DNA from: Nocardioides soli
GTDB lineage: Bacteria > Actinomycetota > Actinomycetes > Propionibacteriales > Nocardioidaceae
Direction: 5' to 3'
Assembly: GCF_014191495.1 (NCBI RefSeq)
Contig: NZ_JACHWR010000003.1
Location: 124,501-188,500, forward strand
DNA length: 64,000 nt
Below, piece after piece: positions 49,511-58,154 of the stretch. Every line of letters starts with the position of its first letter. The first letter of the stretch is position 1. Under the pieces are notes generated by a model. That model was not told the DNA's origin. It made no database searches and saw nothing but the letters and a program-made list of their open reading frames with translations. The position numbers were made by a program, and so were the translations under genes.

Positions 49511-50692
49511 GTGAAGGCAGTGACCTGGCAGGGCCGGCAGGACATGAGGGTCGAGGAGGTCCCGGACCCCTCGATCGAGCAGCCGACCGACGCGATCGTG
49601 CGGATCACCAGCACCGGTCTGTGCGGGTCCGACCTGCACCTCTACGACCCGCTGGCGCCGTTCATGACTCCGGGCGACGTCGTCGGCCACGAGCCGATGG
49701 GCATCGTGGAGGAGGTCGGATCGGGTGTTCGCGACCTGAAGGCGGGAGACCGGGTCGTCGTCCCGTTCAACGTGAGCTGTGGTGGCTGCTGGATGTGCGA
49801 GCGCGACCTCTACAGCCAGTGCGAGACCACCCAGAACCGCGACCAGGGCACCGGCGCGAGCCTCTTCGGCTACAGCAAGCTCTACGGCCAGGTGCCCGGC
49901 GGCCAGGCGGAGTACCTGCGGGTGCCGTTCGCCGACTTCCTGCCGGTCCGGGTGCCCGAGGGACCGCCGGACGAGCGGTTCCTCTACCTCTCCGACGTGC
50001 TGCCGACAGCGTGGCAGGGCGTGGAGTACGCCGCCGTGCCCGACGGGGGCACGCTGTTGGTCCTCGGGGCCGGGCCGATCGGCGACATGGCAGCCCGGAT
50101 CGCGCTCGACCGAGGAATACGGGTGATCGCGGTCGACTACGTGCCCGAGCGACTGGCCCGGGTGGCGGCCCGGGGCGCCGAGACCATCGACCTGACCGAG
50201 TGCGACGACGTGCCGGCGGTGGTGCGCGAGCTGACCGACGGCCGCGGTGCCGACAGCGTGATCGACGCGGTGGGCATGGAGGCGCACGGGTCGCGGGTCG
50301 CTGAGACGGCACAGAAGGCGCTCGGCCTGCTGCCGAGCAGGGTCGCCGGCGCGGTGATGACGCGGGCCGGGATTGATCGGCTCGCCGCGTTGCAGACGGC
50401 GATCGAGGCGGTGCGCCGCGGCGGCACGATCTCGATCTCGGGGGTGTACGGCGGCGCGATGGATCCACTTCCGATGATGCAGCTCTTCGACAAGCAGGTG
50501 CAGCTGCGGATGGGGCAGGCGAACGTGCGCGCCTGGACCGACCGGATCCTCGGCACGCTCACCGAGGACGACGACCGGCTGGGGGTCGAGACGTTCGCCA
50601 CCCACCGGCTGCCGCTGGACCGGGCCCCGGACGCGTACGCCAGGTTCCGGGCCAAGGAGGACGGCATGGTGAAGGTCGTCTTCCAGCTCTGA
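49511..50692 (+). CDS. zinc-dependent alcohol dehydrogenase (formaldehyde dehydrogenase-like)
   Basis: 393 residues from a GTG with AGGAGG upstream. Catalytic-zinc ligands: Cys38 (TGLCGSDLH) and His60-Glu61 (VVGHEPMG). Structural zinc: Cys90, 93, 96 and 104 (CGGCWMCERDLYSQC). Rossmann glycines in VLGAGPIGDMAARIA. The overall layout, including VPDGGTLLVLGAGPIG and the insertion after residue 250, resembles glutathione-independent formaldehyde dehydrogenases. The natural alcohol or aldehyde is unknown. SigF-type promoter upstream. Confidence 0.9.
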   Translation: MKAVTWQGRQDMRVEEVPDPSIEQPTDAIVRITSTGLCGSDLHLYDPLAPFMTPGDVVGHEPMGIVEEVGSGVRDLKAGDRVVVPFNVSCGGCWMCERDLYSQCETTQNRDQGTGASLFGYSKLYGQVPGGQAEYLRVPFADFLPVRVPEGPPDERFLYLSDVLPTAWQGVEYAAVPDGGTLLVLGAGPIGDMAARIALDRGIRVIAVDYVPERLARVAARGAETIDLTECDDVPAVVRELTDGRGADSVIDAVGMEAHGSRVAETAQKALGLLPSRVAGAVMTRAGIDRLAALQTAIEAVRRGGTISISGVYGGAMDPLPMMQLFDKQVQLRMGQANVRAWTDRILGTLTEDDDRLGVETFATHRLPLDRAPDAYARFRAKEDGMVKVVFQL

Positions 50693-50736
50693 CGACCTGT
50701 CCCTGCGACGAACGGACAACGGGGAAGGACGGTGGC

Positions 50737-52212
50737 ATGGAGGACCGGCAGCGTCGGGAGGCGGACCTGGTGCTCCGGGTCCACGACGCGCTGTTGCCGA
50801 AGGGGATCCCCGTCGTACCGGGCGTGGAGGTCTCTGCTCGCTACCTGCTCGCGGAGACCCATGTCGGCGGCGACTGGTTCGACGTGATCCCGCTCGAGGA
50901 CGGCCGGCTCGTGGTCTGCGTCGGCGACGTCGTCGGGGCCGGTGTCGAGGCCTCGGCCGCGACGGGCGGGCTGCGCACGGTGTTCGACGACCGGGTCCGT
51001 GACGAGGGTGACCTCGCCGCCGCGCTCCGGGCGTTGGACCGGCGAGCGCGGCGCGCCCCGGAGACGCGGGCGACGACGATCTGCGCCGCGGCGGTCGACC
51101 CCGCGTCCGGCGACCTCTGCTACTGCACCGCGGGGCACCCCCCGCCGATCGTGGTCGATCCCTTTGGGCGCGCGTCGTACCTGCCGACCTCCGGCGCCGT
51201 CCCGCTGGGGAGCGGTGATGGCACGTTCCCGACGCTCACCCATCATCTCCGGCGGGGCGAGCTCGTGCTGCTCTACAGCGACGGTCTCGTGAAGCGGCCG
51301 GGTCGTACGCCGGCGGAGGGAGCCGCCGAGCTGCTGGAGGCCGTGAGCGGGAGCGTCGTCGGCCGGCTGGACGGCACCGACGGGACGGACGACCAGCTCG
51401 CCGACCGGGTGTCCCGCGGGATCCTGGAGCTGGTGACGAGCGCCACGGGCTATGACGACGACATCACCCTGGTGGCGCTGCGGCGGGTCGAGCCGATCGC
51501 GCCGCTGCTGCTGGAGCTGCCGGCGATCCCCGATGCGGCGCGCGCCGCGCGGGCCGATCTCGGCGCCTGGATGGCGCCGTTGCACGTGAGTGTGCTGGAC
51601 GACCTCGCGGTGCGGCATGCGGTCGGCGAGCTGGTGGCGAACGCGGCAGAGCACGCCTACGAGCAGCCGGGGGTGCAGGACCAGGTGCGCCTCACCGCCG
51701 TGCTGGAGCCCACCGGCGTACTGGCGGTGCAGGTCGTCGACGACGGTCGCTGGCGGGACCGGCCCGACATCCCGGGCAACCGGGGCCGGGGCCTGGCCCT
51801 GGTGCGCGGGTTCATGGACGACCTCACCCTGGAGCGGGGGGAGTTCGGCACCCGGGCCACGATCCGGCACCTGCTGACGCGCCCGGCCGTGATCCTGCGT
51901 GGTGTGCCGTCCGGACGCCTCGGGCCCGTGGTGGCTCGGGGCTTCCGGCTGGAGGTCGACGGGCACCGGCTCGCGGTGGTCGGCGATCTCGACCAGGAGG
52001 GCGCCGACGAGCTCCGCCGGGCCTTGATCCTGAGCTCGCGGGGAGGCACTCGGGCGCTGGAGGTCGACCTGTCGGGCGTTCGGGTGCTCACCAGCGCCGG
52101 CGTGCAGGTGCTGCTGGACGCGCGTGCCGAGGGGGAGGTGCGGCTGCTGGCGCCCGCCGGGTCGCCGGCCCAGCATGTGCTCGAGCTCGTGCAGGTGCCG
52201 TACGAGGCCTGA
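50737..52212 (+). CDS. SpoIIE-type phosphatase / HATPase / STAS triple-domain fusion
   Basis: 491 residues in three modules. Residues ~15-250 form a PP2C/SpoIIE phosphatase with metal aspartates in HVGGDWFDVI, VCVGDVVGAGVEAS, LLYSDGLV and GYDDDITLVAL. Residues ~258-385 form an RsbW/SpoIIAB-like ATPase with the N-box AVGELVANAAEHAYEQ and RGRGLALVRGFMDDL. Residues ~400-491 form a STAS domain with DLSGVRVLTSAGVQVLLDA, whose Ser is in the phosphorylatable position. One polypeptide thus holds phosphatase, kinase-like and antagonist activities of a partner-switching circuit. No sensor domain is present at the N-terminus. Its proximity to the sigma factor suggests control of that factor. Confidence 0.92.
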   Translation: MEDRQRREADLVLRVHDALLPKGIPVVPGVEVSARYLLAETHVGGDWFDVIPLEDGRLVVCVGDVVGAGVEASAATGGLRTVFDDRVRDEGDLAAALRALDRRARRAPETRATTICAAAVDPASGDLCYCTAGHPPPIVVDPFGRASYLPTSGAVPLGSGDGTFPTLTHHLRRGELVLLYSDGLVKRPGRTPAEGAAELLEAVSGSVVGRLDGTDGTDDQLADRVSRGILELVTSATGYDDDITLVALRRVEPIAPLLLELPAIPDAARAARADLGAWMAPLHVSVLDDLAVRHAVGELVANAAEHAYEQPGVQDQVRLTAVLEPTGVLAVQVVDDGRWRDRPDIPGNRGRGLALVRGFMDDLTLERGEFGTRATIRHLLTRPAVILRGVPSGRLGPVVARGFRLEVDGHRLAVVGDLDQEGADELRRALILSSRGGTRALEVDLSGVRVLTSAGVQVLLDARAEGEVRLLAPAGSPAQHVLELVQVPYEA

Positions 52213-52225
52213 ACGCCCGTCGCCC

Positions 52226-52705
52226 TCAGCCTTGGGGCGGCTTGTCCGGAGCGCCGGCTCCTTCGCCCTCGCGGGTGAAGAACGAGATCCTGCCGTCCGC
52301 CTCGAGCACGGCGTACTCGATCTCGGAGGTGCGCCTGATGCCCTGCTCGCGGGCGGCGACCAGCAGGTCGGCGAGCGACAGGCGCTGCTCGTCCATGCTC
52401 TCCTCGACCGGCGAACCGTCGGCGAAGACGAGGACCGGCCGCCCGGTGACGACCGGACGCGTTCTCGGGACCCGCCACTGCAACCACGACAGCCCGACGG
52501 TCAGCAGCGCGAACGTGCCCACGGCGAGGAACGCGGCCGTCACCGAGTAGTCCTGCTGGGTGACCGCCTGCTGCACCAGGTCGCCCATCGTCACGTAGAG
52601 CAGCAGCTCGAAGGTGCTGAGCTCGCCGAGCGTCGCGCGGCCCGCCGCGCGGGTGACCAGCCAGAGGAACAGGAACACCACCAGGGCGCGGATCACGATC
52701 TCCAC
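52226..52705 (-). CDS. DUF421 (YetF-like) membrane protein
   Basis: 159 residues from a GTG at 52705. Three hydrophobic helices (residues ~3-20, ~30-50, ~58-78) precede a cytoplasmic domain. Typical DUF421 sequences are GRATLGELSTFELLLYVTMGDLVQQAV, GRPVLVFADGSPVEESMDEQRLSLADLLVAAREQGI and IEYAVLEADGRISFF. The family is widespread and has no assigned biochemistry; it often accompanies stress or sporulation genes. An 8-nt gap separates it from the upstream gene on the same strand. Confidence 0.9.
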   Translation of the reverse strand: MEIVIRALVVFLFLWLVTRAAGRATLGELSTFELLLYVTMGDLVQQAVTQQDYSVTAAFLAVGTFALLTVGLSWLQWRVPRTRPVVTGRPVLVFADGSPVEESMDEQRLSLADLLVAAREQGIRRTSEIEYAVLEADGRISFFTREGEGAGAPDKPPQG

Positions 52706-52713
52706 AGGTCCTC

Positions 52714-53232
52714 CTACGGCAGCAGCCGGGTGCGGAAGTCGGTGGCGGCCACCCGGTCGCCGTCGACCATGACGGCGACGGTCCCGTCGCGGCCGGTCTG
52801 GGCGGAGGGCTGGACGTACGCGTCGTACGCCACCACGAACGTGTCGCCGGGCGGCGCCGTGAAGGTCAGGTAGAGCGTGTGTCCGTCGCGGGTCTCGTCG
52901 GACGGCTCGGGGTCGAACCCCTGCGACTCGAAGATGTCGAAGTAGTCGCCCGTGACGGCGAGGGTCAGCTCCTTGTCGAAGCCGCCCGGGTGGGTGACCG
53001 TCACCTGCCACGGGACGTCGAGGCCGGCGCGGGCGACCGACGCGTGCTCCACCGTGAGCGTCCACCCCGCCTCGTCGCTGCTCGCGGTCGTCGTGCGGAC
53101 GCCGAGGAGGCCGAACAGTCCGGCGAGCACGAACAGCAGCAGCGCCAGCAGGAAGAGGCGCCGCAGCCAGGCCGCCGGGCGTCCCGGACGGCCGGTCTCG
53201 ACGCCCGAGAGCGTGGAGGTCGTGGCGTCCAC
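52714..53232 (-). CDS. single-helix membrane protein, extracytoplasmic domain
   Basis: 172 residues from a GTG at 53232. A helix at ~23-47 (LRRLFLLALLLFVLAGLFGLL) follows a short cytoplasmic tail. The external domain (~50-172) is beta-rich, with GWTLTVEHASVARAGLDVPWQVTVTHPGG and TLYLTFTAPPGDTFVVAYDAYVQP. I recognise no family. Operonic with the DUF421 gene, which may form a complex with it. Confidence 0.7.
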   Translation of the reverse strand: MDATTSTLSGVETGRPGRPAAWLRRLFLLALLLFVLAGLFGLLGVRTTTASSDEAGWTLTVEHASVARAGLDVPWQVTVTHPGGFDKELTLAVTGDYFDIFESQGFDPEPSDETRDGHTLYLTFTAPPGDTFVVAYDAYVQPSAQTGRDGTVAVMVDGDRVAATDFRTRLLP

Positions 53233-53280
53233 GGATCCGGTCTAACACCGTGGGTACGGCGTGCCGGCCCGACACGCCGC

Positions 53281-53305
53281 GTTGCTCCGGCCCGTCGCCG
53301 GGTAC
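53281..53305 (+). promoter_or_regulatory. SigF-like promoter for the SRPBCC-desaturase pair
   Basis: GTTG (53281-53284), 15 nt, GGGTAC (53300-53305), then 9 nt to the ATG at 53315. A second GGGTAC (53252-53257, with GGAT 15 nt before it) lies just upstream. Confidence 0.6.
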
Positions 53306-53314
53306 CCGACGACC

Positions 53315-53773
53315 ATGGCGGCCGTGAACGAGCGCACGATGGACGCGAGCGCAGAGGCGATCTGGGACGTCCTGGCGGACGGATGGCTTTACCCCCTCTG
53401 GGTGGTGGGCGCGTCCCGGATGCGGGACGTCGACCGGCACTGGCCGGACGTCGGCTCCCGGCTCCATCATTCCGTGGGAGTCTGGCCCCTCCTCGTCGAC
53501 GACGAGACCGAGGTGCTCGACGTGATCCCAGGGGAGGCGCTGACGTTGCACGCCAGGGCGCGCCCGACCGGCACGGCGGAGGTGGCGCTCCGCCTCGAGC
53601 CACGCGGCGCCGAGACCCGGGTGGTCATCGAGGAGGACGCCGTCGCGGGTCCCGGGCTGCTGGTGCCCAGGCCCCTGCGCGAGCTCGGCCTCACCTGGCG
53701 CAACGTGGAGAGCCTGCGCCGGTTGGCTTACCTCGCCGAGCGTCGTGCCCGCCGAAGCCACGAGGCATCGTGA
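53315..53773 (+). CDS. SRPBCC-family (polyketide cyclase-like) protein
   Basis: 152 residues from the ATG at 53315. The START/Bet-v1-like fold is suggested by VNERTMDASAEAIWDVLADGWLYPLWVVGASRMRDVD, GSRLHHSVGVWPLLVDDETEVLDVIPGEALTLHARA and TRVVIEEDAV. Such proteins bind hydrophobic ligands. The stop overlaps the desaturase start (GTGA), implying they act on or carry the same lipid-like molecule. The choice of this ATG over upstream codons is supported by the promoter box exactly 9 nt before it. Confidence 0.83.
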   Translation: MAAVNERTMDASAEAIWDVLADGWLYPLWVVGASRMRDVDRHWPDVGSRLHHSVGVWPLLVDDETEVLDVIPGEALTLHARARPTGTAEVALRLEPRGAETRVVIEEDAVAGPGLLVPRPLRELGLTWRNVESLRRLAYLAERRARRSHEAS

Positions 53774-55368
53774 CCGAGTGGGACGCCGTCGTCGTCGGCT
53801 CCGGGCCCAACGGCCTGGTCGCGGCCAACCTGCTCGCGGACGCCGGCTGGTCGGTGCTGGTGTTGGAGGCCCAGCGCAGCCCCGGCGGCGCGGTGCGCAG
53901 CGACCGCGACGTGGACCCGGACTTCGTCCACGACACGATGAGCTCGTTCTATCCGTTGGCGGCCGCGTCGCCGGTGGTCGCGCGTCTCGGCCTGGAGGCG
54001 CACGGGCTGCGCTGGCGCCACGCGCCGGCGGTGCTCGGCCACTTCCACCCGGAGTCCGGGGGCTGGGCGGTCCTGCACCGCGATCGGCAGGTGACCGCCG
54101 ATCTCCTGGATCAGCACGACCCCGGTGACGGTGCGGCCTGGCTGGCCCTCTGCGAGTCGTGGGACGCGATCGGGGAGTCGCTGATCGGCGCGCTGCTCTC
54201 GCCGTTCCCGCCCCTGCGCAGTGGGCTCGCCACCGCGCGCAGGCTGCCGCGGGCCGGCGGCCTGGACCTGGTCCGCTCGCTGCTGATGCCGGCGTCCACC
54301 CTCGCTCGGCAACGCTTCGCCGGCGAGCGCGGCCGGCTGCTCATGGCCGGCAACGCCGGCCATGCCGACATCCCGCTCGACGCGCCGGGATCGGGCCTGA
54401 TGGCGGTGTTGCTGGCGATGCTGGGGCAGACGGTCGGCTGGCCGGCGCCCGAGGGTGGTGCCGGTCGGCTCGCCGAGGCGCTGGTACGCCGCTTCGAGGC
54501 CGCCGGGGGGACCCTGCGCTGCGCGGCCGAGGTGGTCCGGATCGAGGTCGAGGGCCGGCGCGCGACCGGGGTCCGGCTGGCGGACGGCGAGCGCATCTCC
54601 GCCGGGGTCGTCCTGGCCGACGTCGCCGCCCCACGTCTCTACGGAGGGCTGGTCCGCCCGGAGGACCTGCCGTCGCGCACGCTGCGCCGGATGCGCGGCT
54701 TCCAGCTGGACCCGGCGACCCTCAAGGTCGACTGGGCGCTCACGGGCCCCGTGCCCTGGGCGGTCCCGCCGCCGTACCGGCCCGGCACCGTGCACGTGGC
54801 CGACTCGGTCGCCGAGCTGACCGAGACCTACGCCCAGATCGAGGCCGGGGCGGTGCCGGCCCGGCCGTTCCTGCTCGTGGGGCAGATGACGACGACCGAC
54901 GAGGGCCGCTCGCCCGTCGGCACGGAGTCGGCGTGGGCCTACACGCACATGCCGCAGCAGGTCCGGCGGGACGCCGGGGACGACGGCGTCACCGGACGCT
55001 GGGACCACGACGACTGCGAGCGGCTGGCCGACCGGATGCAGGCGCGGATGGAGCGGCTCGCCCCGGGCTTCGGCGACCTGGTGCGTGCCCGGCGCGTGCT
55101 CGGACCGCGAGAGCTGGAGGCGCGCAACGCCAACCTCGTCGGCGGGGCCATCAACGGCGGCACGGCCCAGCTCCACCAGCAGCTCGTCTTTCGCCCCATC
55201 CCCGGCACCGGCCGGGCCGAGACGCCCGTGCGCGGTCTCTACCTCGCCTCGGCCGCCGCCCACCCCGGCGGCGGGGTGCACGGCGCGGCCGGCAGCAACG
55301 CGGCCCGCGCGGCGCTGGCGGCCCGCCGGATCAGGCCGCCGATCTCCCGGATCCCCTGGACCTCATGA
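53770..55368 (+). CDS. phytoene desaturase-like FAD-dependent oxidoreductase
   Basis: 532 residues from a GTG. The FAD-binding dinucleotide motif is VVVGSGPNGLVAANLLADAGWSVLVLEA at residues ~6-33. The C-terminal FAD contact is LYLASAAAHPGGGVHGAAGSNAAR near 495-520. This layout matches the carotenoid/phytoene desaturase (CrtI-like, PYROXD2-like) superfamily. No other carotenoid genes are adjacent, so a carotenoid substrate is uncertain. Coupled to the SRPBCC gene. Its last 6 bp overlap the convergent YihY gene. Confidence 0.87.
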   Translation: MTEWDAVVVGSGPNGLVAANLLADAGWSVLVLEAQRSPGGAVRSDRDVDPDFVHDTMSSFYPLAAASPVVARLGLEAHGLRWRHAPAVLGHFHPESGGWAVLHRDRQVTADLLDQHDPGDGAAWLALCESWDAIGESLIGALLSPFPPLRSGLATARRLPRAGGLDLVRSLLMPASTLARQRFAGERGRLLMAGNAGHADIPLDAPGSGLMAVLLAMLGQTVGWPAPEGGAGRLAEALVRRFEAAGGTLRCAAEVVRIEVEGRRATGVRLADGERISAGVVLADVAAPRLYGGLVRPEDLPSRTLRRMRGFQLDPATLKVDWALTGPVPWAVPPPYRPGTVHVADSVAELTETYAQIEAGAVPARPFLLVGQMTTTDEGRSPVGTESAWAYTHMPQQVRRDAGDDGVTGRWDHDDCERLADRMQARMERLAPGFGDLVRARRVLGPRELEARNANLVGGAINGGTAQLHQQLVFRPIPGTGRAETPVRGLYLASAAAHPGGGVHGAAGSNAARAALAARRIRPPISRIPWTS

Positions 55369-56469
55369 GCCGTCCCGGCCCTCGGGGTTGCCCCGGGTCA
55401 GCCGTAGCTGGCGACCACGCTCGACGTCGGTCCGCGCCTTCCGCGCGGCCTTGTCGCTCTTGCGGGTATCGCGGGCCGGCAGCTGGATGACCTCCTCGGC
55501 GGGCATGCCCGCCTGCAGCTCGCGTCCGCGCTCCAGCTCGGCGTCCAGCTCGGCGCCGAAGAGCAGCGCGAGGTTCGTGATCCAGAGCCAGAGCAGGAAG
55601 ACCACGACCCCGGCGAGCGAGCCGTAGGTGCGGTTGTAGCTCGAGAAGTTCGCGACGTAGAAGCCGAACGCCGCCGACGCCACGACCCAGGTCAGGATCG
55701 CCACCACGGCGCCCACGCTGACCCAGCGGAAGCGGGGCTGCCGCACGTTGGGGGTGGCGTAGTAGAGCAGCGCCACGATGAGCACCACGACGGCCAGCAG
55801 TACCGGCCACTTGGCGATGTTCCAGACCAGCACCGCCGTGTCGCCGAGACCCACCGCGTCGCCGACGGCCCGGGCCGCGGGGCCGGTGAGGACGAGCCCG
55901 AGGGCGACCAGCGCGGTGAGGACGACGGTGATCAGCGTGACCAGCAGCATCGCCGGGCGCAGCTTCCAGATCGGCCGGCCCTCGGGGACCTCGTAGATCC
56001 GGTTCATGCCGCGCCCGAACGCGCCGACGTACCCGGACGCCGACCACAGCGCGAGCGCGAGGCCGAGGAGCAGGCCGAGGCCGGCGTTGCTGGTGCGGCT
56101 GAGCTCGGTGAGCGTGGGCTCGAGCGTGTCGGCGGCGCCGGTCGCGCCGACATCGCGCAGGATCTGCAGCAGCGTGTCGACGGTCTGCGCACCCTGCCCG
56201 ACGAGGCCGACCAGCGACAGCATCGCGATCGCGGCGGGGAAGAGCGCGAGCACGGAGTAGTAGGTCAGCGCCGCGGCGAGATCCGTGCACTCGTCGTCGG
56301 AGAACTCCCGGATCGACTTGCGTACGACGTACCGCCACGACGGCTTGGTCAGGTCGGTGGGGGAGCTCGGTTTGCGTGGGTCGTCGGGGTGCGGCGTCTC
56401 GACCGGGTCGACCGGGTCGACCGGGTCGGGCAGGTCGGGGGTGTCCGCCTCGGCGTGCTTGCCCACCAT
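55363..56469 (-). CDS. YihY/BrkB-family inner membrane protein
   Basis: 368 residues from the ATG at 56469 (GAGGAGAAGG upstream). After an acidic Asp-Pro-Val-rich tail encoded by a 9-bp tandem repeat, the family core starts at SWRYVVRKSIREFSDDECTDLAAALTYYSVLALFPAAIAMLSL. Six hydrophobic helices follow, with SASGYVGAFGRGMNRIYEVPEGRPIWKLRPAML and GSLAGVVVFLLWLWITNLALLFGAELDAELER. The basic C-terminus (~320-368) is cytoplasmic. Family function is not settled; it is often called virulence factor BrkB. A SigF-like box lies upstream. Confidence 0.93.
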   Translation of the reverse strand: MVGKHAEADTPDLPDPVDPVDPVETPHPDDPRKPSSPTDLTKPSWRYVVRKSIREFSDDECTDLAAALTYYSVLALFPAAIAMLSLVGLVGQGAQTVDTLLQILRDVGATGAADTLEPTLTELSRTSNAGLGLLLGLALALWSASGYVGAFGRGMNRIYEVPEGRPIWKLRPAMLLVTLITVVLTALVALGLVLTGPAARAVGDAVGLGDTAVLVWNIAKWPVLLAVVVLIVALLYYATPNVRQPRFRWVSVGAVVAILTWVVASAAFGFYVANFSSYNRTYGSLAGVVVFLLWLWITNLALLFGAELDAELERGRELQAGMPAEEVIQLPARDTRKSDKAARKARTDVERGRQLRLTRGNPEGRDGS

Positions 56470-56503
56470 CGCCTTCTCCTCTCGTACGGGTGTGTCGGAG
56501 ACG

Positions 56504-56566
56504 GTGCCCGTCGGGCCAACCCTCATGCGGGCCGGCGGCCCGCATGCTCGGCGAGACGCCGGGTAC
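56504..56566. promoter_or_regulatory. divergent SigF-type promoters between the YihY and KGG-type genes
   Basis: Leftward GCAT (56528-56525), 15 nt, GGGCAC (56509-56504), 34 nt to the ATG at 56469. Rightward GCAT (56542-56545), 15 nt, GGGTAC (56561-56566), 31 nt to the ATG at 56598, with AGGAGG in the leader. Confidence 0.62.
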
Positions 56567-56597
56567 CGCCGGGGGCGAGTCCCCAGGAGGTGGCGCG

Positions 56598-56813
56598 ATG
56601 CCCGGCAAGTCCTCGAACGTGAAGAACGAGAAGCAGTACGAAGCCCTCAAGGACAAGGGGATGTCGAAGGAGAGGGCCGCGAAGATCGCGAACGCGAAGG
56701 ACTCCTCGAAGCACGGCGGCCAGCAGTCCGGCAAGGGCGGCAGCAGCAAGCAGGGCGGCACGACCGCGCAGAAGAAGGAGGCCGGCCGCAAGGGCGGCAA
56801 GGCCAGCCACTGA
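56598..56813 (+). CDS. small KGG-type stress protein
   Basis: 71 residues, highly basic and Gly/Ser/Lys-rich: MPGKSSNVKNEKQYEALKDK, then SKERAAKIANAKDSSKHGGQQSG and a C-terminal GRKGGKASH. This is a conserved actinobacterial small protein with the ERAAKIAN motif and GRKGG tail, reminiscent of KGG-motif stress proteins and probably disordered. The function is unknown. Strong Shine-Dalgarno and a SigF-type box upstream. Confidence 0.82.
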   Translation: MPGKSSNVKNEKQYEALKDKGMSKERAAKIANAKDSSKHGGQQSGKGGSSKQGGTTAQKKEAGRKGGKASH

Positions 56814-56815
56814 GC

Positions 56816-57564
56816 GTGCCGGCGGAGACCGTGACCGGCGACCTGGCGGCGCAGCTGCTGCGGCGCGGCTATCTCGCGCTCCCACGCGAGCACCGCGACC
56901 GCGGCGGGGCAGACGTCTTCGAGACCTCGGTCCTCGGCCGCCGTGCGATCGTCATGCGGGGTCGGGACGGCGCGCGGATGTTCTACGACCCCGACGTCGT
57001 GGAACGCGAGGGTGCCGTCCCGGCGCCACTCGCGAACCTTCTCTTCGGCCGGGGCGCGGTGCACGGCACCGACGGTGCGACCCACGCGTCGCGCAAGCGG
57101 ATGTTCCTCGACATCCTCGACGACGGGCGGGTCGCGGACCTCGCCGCGACCATCGGCCGCGACCTCGAACGGCGGGTGGGGGGCTGGACCGGCCGGACGG
57201 TCGTGGTCTTCGACGAGCAGCCCGGATCGGCGGGAGCACCGTCGAACCAGGCGATCTCGTCGTGCTCGACGTGCCCGGCACCAACCAACACCCGGCCCAC
57301 TGGGATGAGGCGGAACGGTTCCTGCCGGAGCGCTTCGACGAGGTGATGCCGACCCCGTTCGCATTCGTCCCGCAGGGCGGTGGCGATCCGACCACCGGGC
57401 ATCGGTGTCCCGGCGAGCCGCTCACCGTGCGGATCCTCTCCGAGACGGCACGGGTACTCGCGCAACTCGACTACGAGCCCGTCGCCGACACCTCCCACGA
57501 CCCGACTCGGATCCCGACGCTTCCCGCGCGTGGGCTGCCGGTGCGGGTGGTGGGAGGCCGCTGA
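56816..57564 (+). pseudogene. cytochrome P450 (CYP152-like), internally deleted and frameshifted
   Basis: The 5' part (GTG at 56816) encodes a P450 N-terminus for about 140 codons: GYLALPREHRDRGGADVFETSVLGRRAIVMRG and GAVHGTDGATHASRKRMFLDIL (helix C region). At about 57215-57235 the frame switches, and the 3' part resumes with VEPGDLVVLDVPGTNQHPAH, FLPERFDEV and the heme-binding end TGHRCPGEPLTVRIL, including the cysteine ligand. About 140-150 residues covering helices D to K are absent compared with a ~420-residue peroxygenase-type P450. The product cannot fold as a P450, so this is a degraded gene. Confidence 0.9.
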
Positions 57565-57585
57565 GGGACGGTCCGGACCGGCAGG

Positions 57586-58014
57586 TCAGTCGGTGCTCGG
57601 TGCCGAGGAGATCGCCTCCAGAAGGTCGCCCACCCTGTCCTCCGGCAGATTGCGGGCGATGTCGGCCTGGCTGACCATCCCGACGAGATCGTGCCCGTCG
57701 ATCACCGGCAGCCGGCGTACGCCGGCCCTGCTCATCGTCGTCAACGCCTCCTCGACCGAGTCGTCGGCGCCGATCGTCACGACCTCCGCCCCGGCGTAGT
57801 CCTGGACCTTGGTCTGGGTGGTGTCCATGCCTTCGGCGACACAGTTCAGCACGATGTCGCGGTCGGTGATCATGCCCTTGAGCCGGTTGTCCTCGCCGCA
57901 GATGGGCAAGGCACCCACTCCGAGGTCGCGCATCTTCTGCGCCGCCTGGGTGACCGTGTCGTTCACGCCGGCGCACTCGGCTCCGGGTGTCATGATGTCG
58001 CGCGCGGTGGTCAT
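57586..58014 (-). CDS. tandem-CBS-domain protein, Hrp1-like
   Basis: 142 residues from the ATG at 58014 (GGGAGGAAC upstream). Two CBS motifs fill the protein: ARDIMTPGAECAGVNDTVTQAAQKM, then GALPICGEDNRLKGMITDRDIV, and AEVVTIGADDSVEEALTTMSRAGVRRLPVIDGHDLVGMVSQADIARNLPE. Length and sequence match M. tuberculosis hypoxic response protein 1 (Rv2626c), including the cysteines at positions 14 and 39 that form a disulfide there. The ligand is unknown. The neighbourhood suggests stress or hypoxia induction. Confidence 0.92.
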   Translation of the reverse strand: MTTARDIMTPGAECAGVNDTVTQAAQKMRDLGVGALPICGEDNRLKGMITDRDIVLNCVAEGMDTTQTKVQDYAGAEVVTIGADDSVEEALTTMSRAGVRRLPVIDGHDLVGMVSQADIARNLPEDRVGDLLEAISSAPSTD

Positions 58015-58121
58015 CTGTTCCTCCCGTGGTTCGTCGGGTTCGGGCTCCGTTGAGGTATCCAGGGCGCGCGACTTCACGCCCGGTGCCCGAGACGATCGCG
58101 ACGTCTACCCGAAGGGGTGGA

Positions 58122-58146
58122 GTGTGCGGCCGGGCCTCGCGGTTAC
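58122..58146 (+). promoter_or_regulatory. weak SigF-like promoter for the SDR-catalase pair
   Basis: GTGT (58122-58125), 15 nt, GGTTAC (58141-58146), 8 nt to the ATG at 58155. The -10 has one mismatch to GGGTAC. Confidence 0.4.
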
Positions 58147-58154
58147 CGGGCCGC

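Noticed and set aside
53233..53257. Second SigF-like box GGAT-N15-GGGTAC upstream of the SRPBCC gene as the main promoter
   Set aside because: The GNNT element is weak evidence on its own and the box at 53300-53305 has the 9-nt spacing shared with other genes; kept only as a possible tandem site.
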